This document shows positions 5,185 to 6,294 of a DNA stretch of 6,294 nt, in pieces (within the stretch, counting starts at the first letter, position 1; each line of letters starts with the position of its first letter). The notes under the pieces were generated by a model. That model was not told where the DNA came from, did not search any database, and saw only the letters and a program-made list of their open reading frames with translations. The stretch comes from JAVBQJ01 sp045585875. Lineage in GTDB: Bacteria; Verrucomicrobiota; Lentisphaeria; Victivallales; Victivallaceae. The position numbers and the translations under genes are program-made. The DNA is taken from contig JAZMZH010000017.1 of assembly GCA_045585875.1 (NCBI GenBank), positions 1 to 6,294 on the forward strand. The letters run 5' to 3'.

Positions 5185-6294
5185 GAGAGGCCAGAGTAAG
5201 AATTTCGGCTCTGATTTTTTCGGATGTTCTTACCATGTCGGCGGTGATTTTCATAGTGGCCGCGATCTACAAAGCCATGGGCGGAGACTATTATCTCAGC
5301 AATTATCTGCGGCTCTGGCCGCTGCCGGTGCTTTTCGTGCTGCTCGCCTCCATGAGCAGACTTTATCACGGCAACATCGCCTACCCGGGGGTGGGTCTGC
5401 CGCGGGTGGAGGAGTTCCGGAGGATCTTTTATGTGGACACTTTTTCCTTTATGGTGTGTTTCGCCTATCTGGCGCTGTCCCGGCGGAACGAGGAATTTTC
5501 CCGGGTGGTGCTGCTGGTCAGCTGGGCTCTAGGCGCTTTTCTGATGCCGATAGCCCGTCAGATCGTGCGCAAACTGATGAAAAAACTCGACATCGGCCAG
5601 ATGCCGGCCCTCATCGCCGGAGGCGGCGTCGCCGGACAGAAGCTGGCCGACGAACTGGCCCGTGGCACCTATTACGGATTCAAACCGGTGGGATTCGTCG
5701 ACGACCGCAAGGTTCCGGGGCGGATCGGCACCCTGGCCCAGGCGGTGGCCATCGGGCGGCGCATGAGAGTGAAGACCATCTTCGTCTGCCTGCCGCCCAA
5801 GGTGCTCAACAACTATATGCCCAGGCTGATGCGGCATTTCTTTCACGTCTCGGTGATGGTGGATAAGGACGGCATACCCATATCCTGGGCCTATCCGGTG
5901 GACATCTCCGGCATGGCCGGGATGGAATTCAGCAATCAGCTGCAGCTCCCGGGGCCGAGGATCTTCAAGGCGGTAAGCGAGATTGTCTTTGCGGTGCTGT
6001 GCGTGATCCTGGCCTCGCCGCTGTTTCTGCTGCTGGCGGTGGCGGTGAAATTCTCCGGCAAGGGTCCGGTGCTCTACAAGGCCCGGCGTCTGGGGCGCTA
6101 CGGCAAGCCCATCGAAGTCTGGAAATTCCGGACCATGGTGGCCGACGCCGACAGCCGCCTCGCCCGGATGCTGGCGGAAAATCCCCGCATGGCCAAGGAA
6201 TGGGAAGCCAAGTTCAAACTGGACAACGATCCCCGGATCACCCCTCTGGGCCGCTATCTGCGCAAAACCAGCCTGGACGAACTGCCCCAGCTCT
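5181..6294 (+). CDS. wbaP: WbaP-type undecaprenyl-phosphate sugar phosphotransferase, C-terminus beyond right edge
   Basis: The enzyme transfers a sugar 1-phosphate from a nucleotide sugar to undecaprenyl phosphate on the cytoplasmic face, the first committed step of O-antigen or exopolysaccharide assembly. 371 residues are visible. Four N-terminal membrane segments lie near 11-30, 45-58, 83-99 and 107-125. A Rossmann-like CoA-binding-type domain runs from about 142 to 235, with GGGVAG at 147-152. The catalytic bacterial sugar transferase domain starts near 260: a membrane re-entrant helix at about 263-289 with the helix-breaking Ser-Pro at 279-280, KFRTM at 315-319, then EW, FKL and NDPRIT at 340-354, and LRKTSLDELPQL at 360-371 with the Asp-Glu dyad at 366-367. 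The EW..FKL.NDPRIT pattern is characteristic of the WbaP subgroup. The usual KRxxD before the re-entrant helix reads KAVSE (263-267). The final conserved segments (NVL, GDMSLVGPRP) would follow outside the window. The symbol denotes the family; the sugar, galactose in the namesake, is not shown by the sequence. Confidence 0.88.
   Translation, partial: MREARVRISALIFSDVLTMSAVIFIVAAIYKAMGGDYYLSNYLRLWPLPVLFVLLASMSRLYHGNIAYPGVGLPRVEEFRRIFYVDTFSFMVCFAYLALSRRNEEFSRVVLLVSWALGAFLMPIARQIVRKLMKKLDIGQMPALIAGGGVAGQKLADELARGTYYGFKPVGFVDDRKVPGRIGTLAQAVAIGRRMRVKTIFVCLPPKVLNNYMPRLMRHFFHVSVMVDKDGIPISWAYPVDISGMAGMEFSNQLQLPGPRIFKAVSEIVFAVLCVILASPLFLLLAVAVKFSGKGPVLYKARRLGRYGKPIEVWKFRTMVADADSRLARMLAENPRMAKEWEAKFKLDNDPRITPLGRYLRKTSLDELPQL

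Noticed and set aside
5456..5866. 136-codon plus-strand open frame inside the WbaP-like gene
   Set aside because: It is a different frame from the clearly recognisable WbaP-type protein, is Arg/Gly-rich and has no domain.

Overview
This is a GC-rich bacterial window with short intergenic gaps, visible Shine-Dalgarno sites and four-base gene overlaps. It holds two divergent transcription units that meet in one AT-rich gap near 3325-3492. The right-hand unit encodes an integral-membrane GT-C glycosyltransferase and a WbaP-type phosphoglycosyl transferase, which points to a bacterium that builds a polyprenyl-linked surface polysaccharide. A Gram-negative of the Verrucomicrobiota/Lentisphaerota kind would fit the base composition and protein style, but this is only an impression. 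Nothing in the window fixes the taxonomy.

Leftward unit (minus strand): a SNF2-family helicase of about 1037 residues with an N-terminal SWIM zinc finger and a complete set of helicase motifs (211-3324) is followed directly by the start of a YgjP-like (DUF45, M48-related) metallohydrolase that runs off the left edge (1 to about 181-226). The family-typical N-terminus of the hydrolase begins inside or at the end of the helicase gene, so the two are probably co-translated from one mRNA.

The gap (3325-3492) carries a good sigma70-type promoter for the rightward genes (TTGAAA, 17-base spacer, TATATT). A possible leftward promoter has a -10 box that sits almost on top of the same bases. The leader of the helicase gene contains a 7-bp hairpin followed by a consensus AGGAGG in front of a GTG codon. 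The leader of the rightward genes contains a short direct repeat that creates two competing ATG codons.

Rightward unit (plus strand): a 563-residue multi-pass GT39/ArnT-like glycosyltransferase (3493-5184) overlaps by GTGA a WbaP-type initiating sugar-phosphate transferase (5181 to the right edge, 371 residues visible). Together they look like the first genes of an exopolysaccharide or O-antigen locus. One loads the first sugar phosphate on undecaprenyl phosphate, and the other transfers sugar from a lipid donor on the outer face of the membrane.

No RNA genes, insertion sequences, CRISPR arrays or intrinsic terminators were found. I see no clear evidence of a wholly new system. The most worthwhile leads are the helicase-metallohydrolase pair, the shared-core divergent promoter, the changed KRxxD motif in the WbaP-like protein, and the start-codon ambiguities of three of the four genes.
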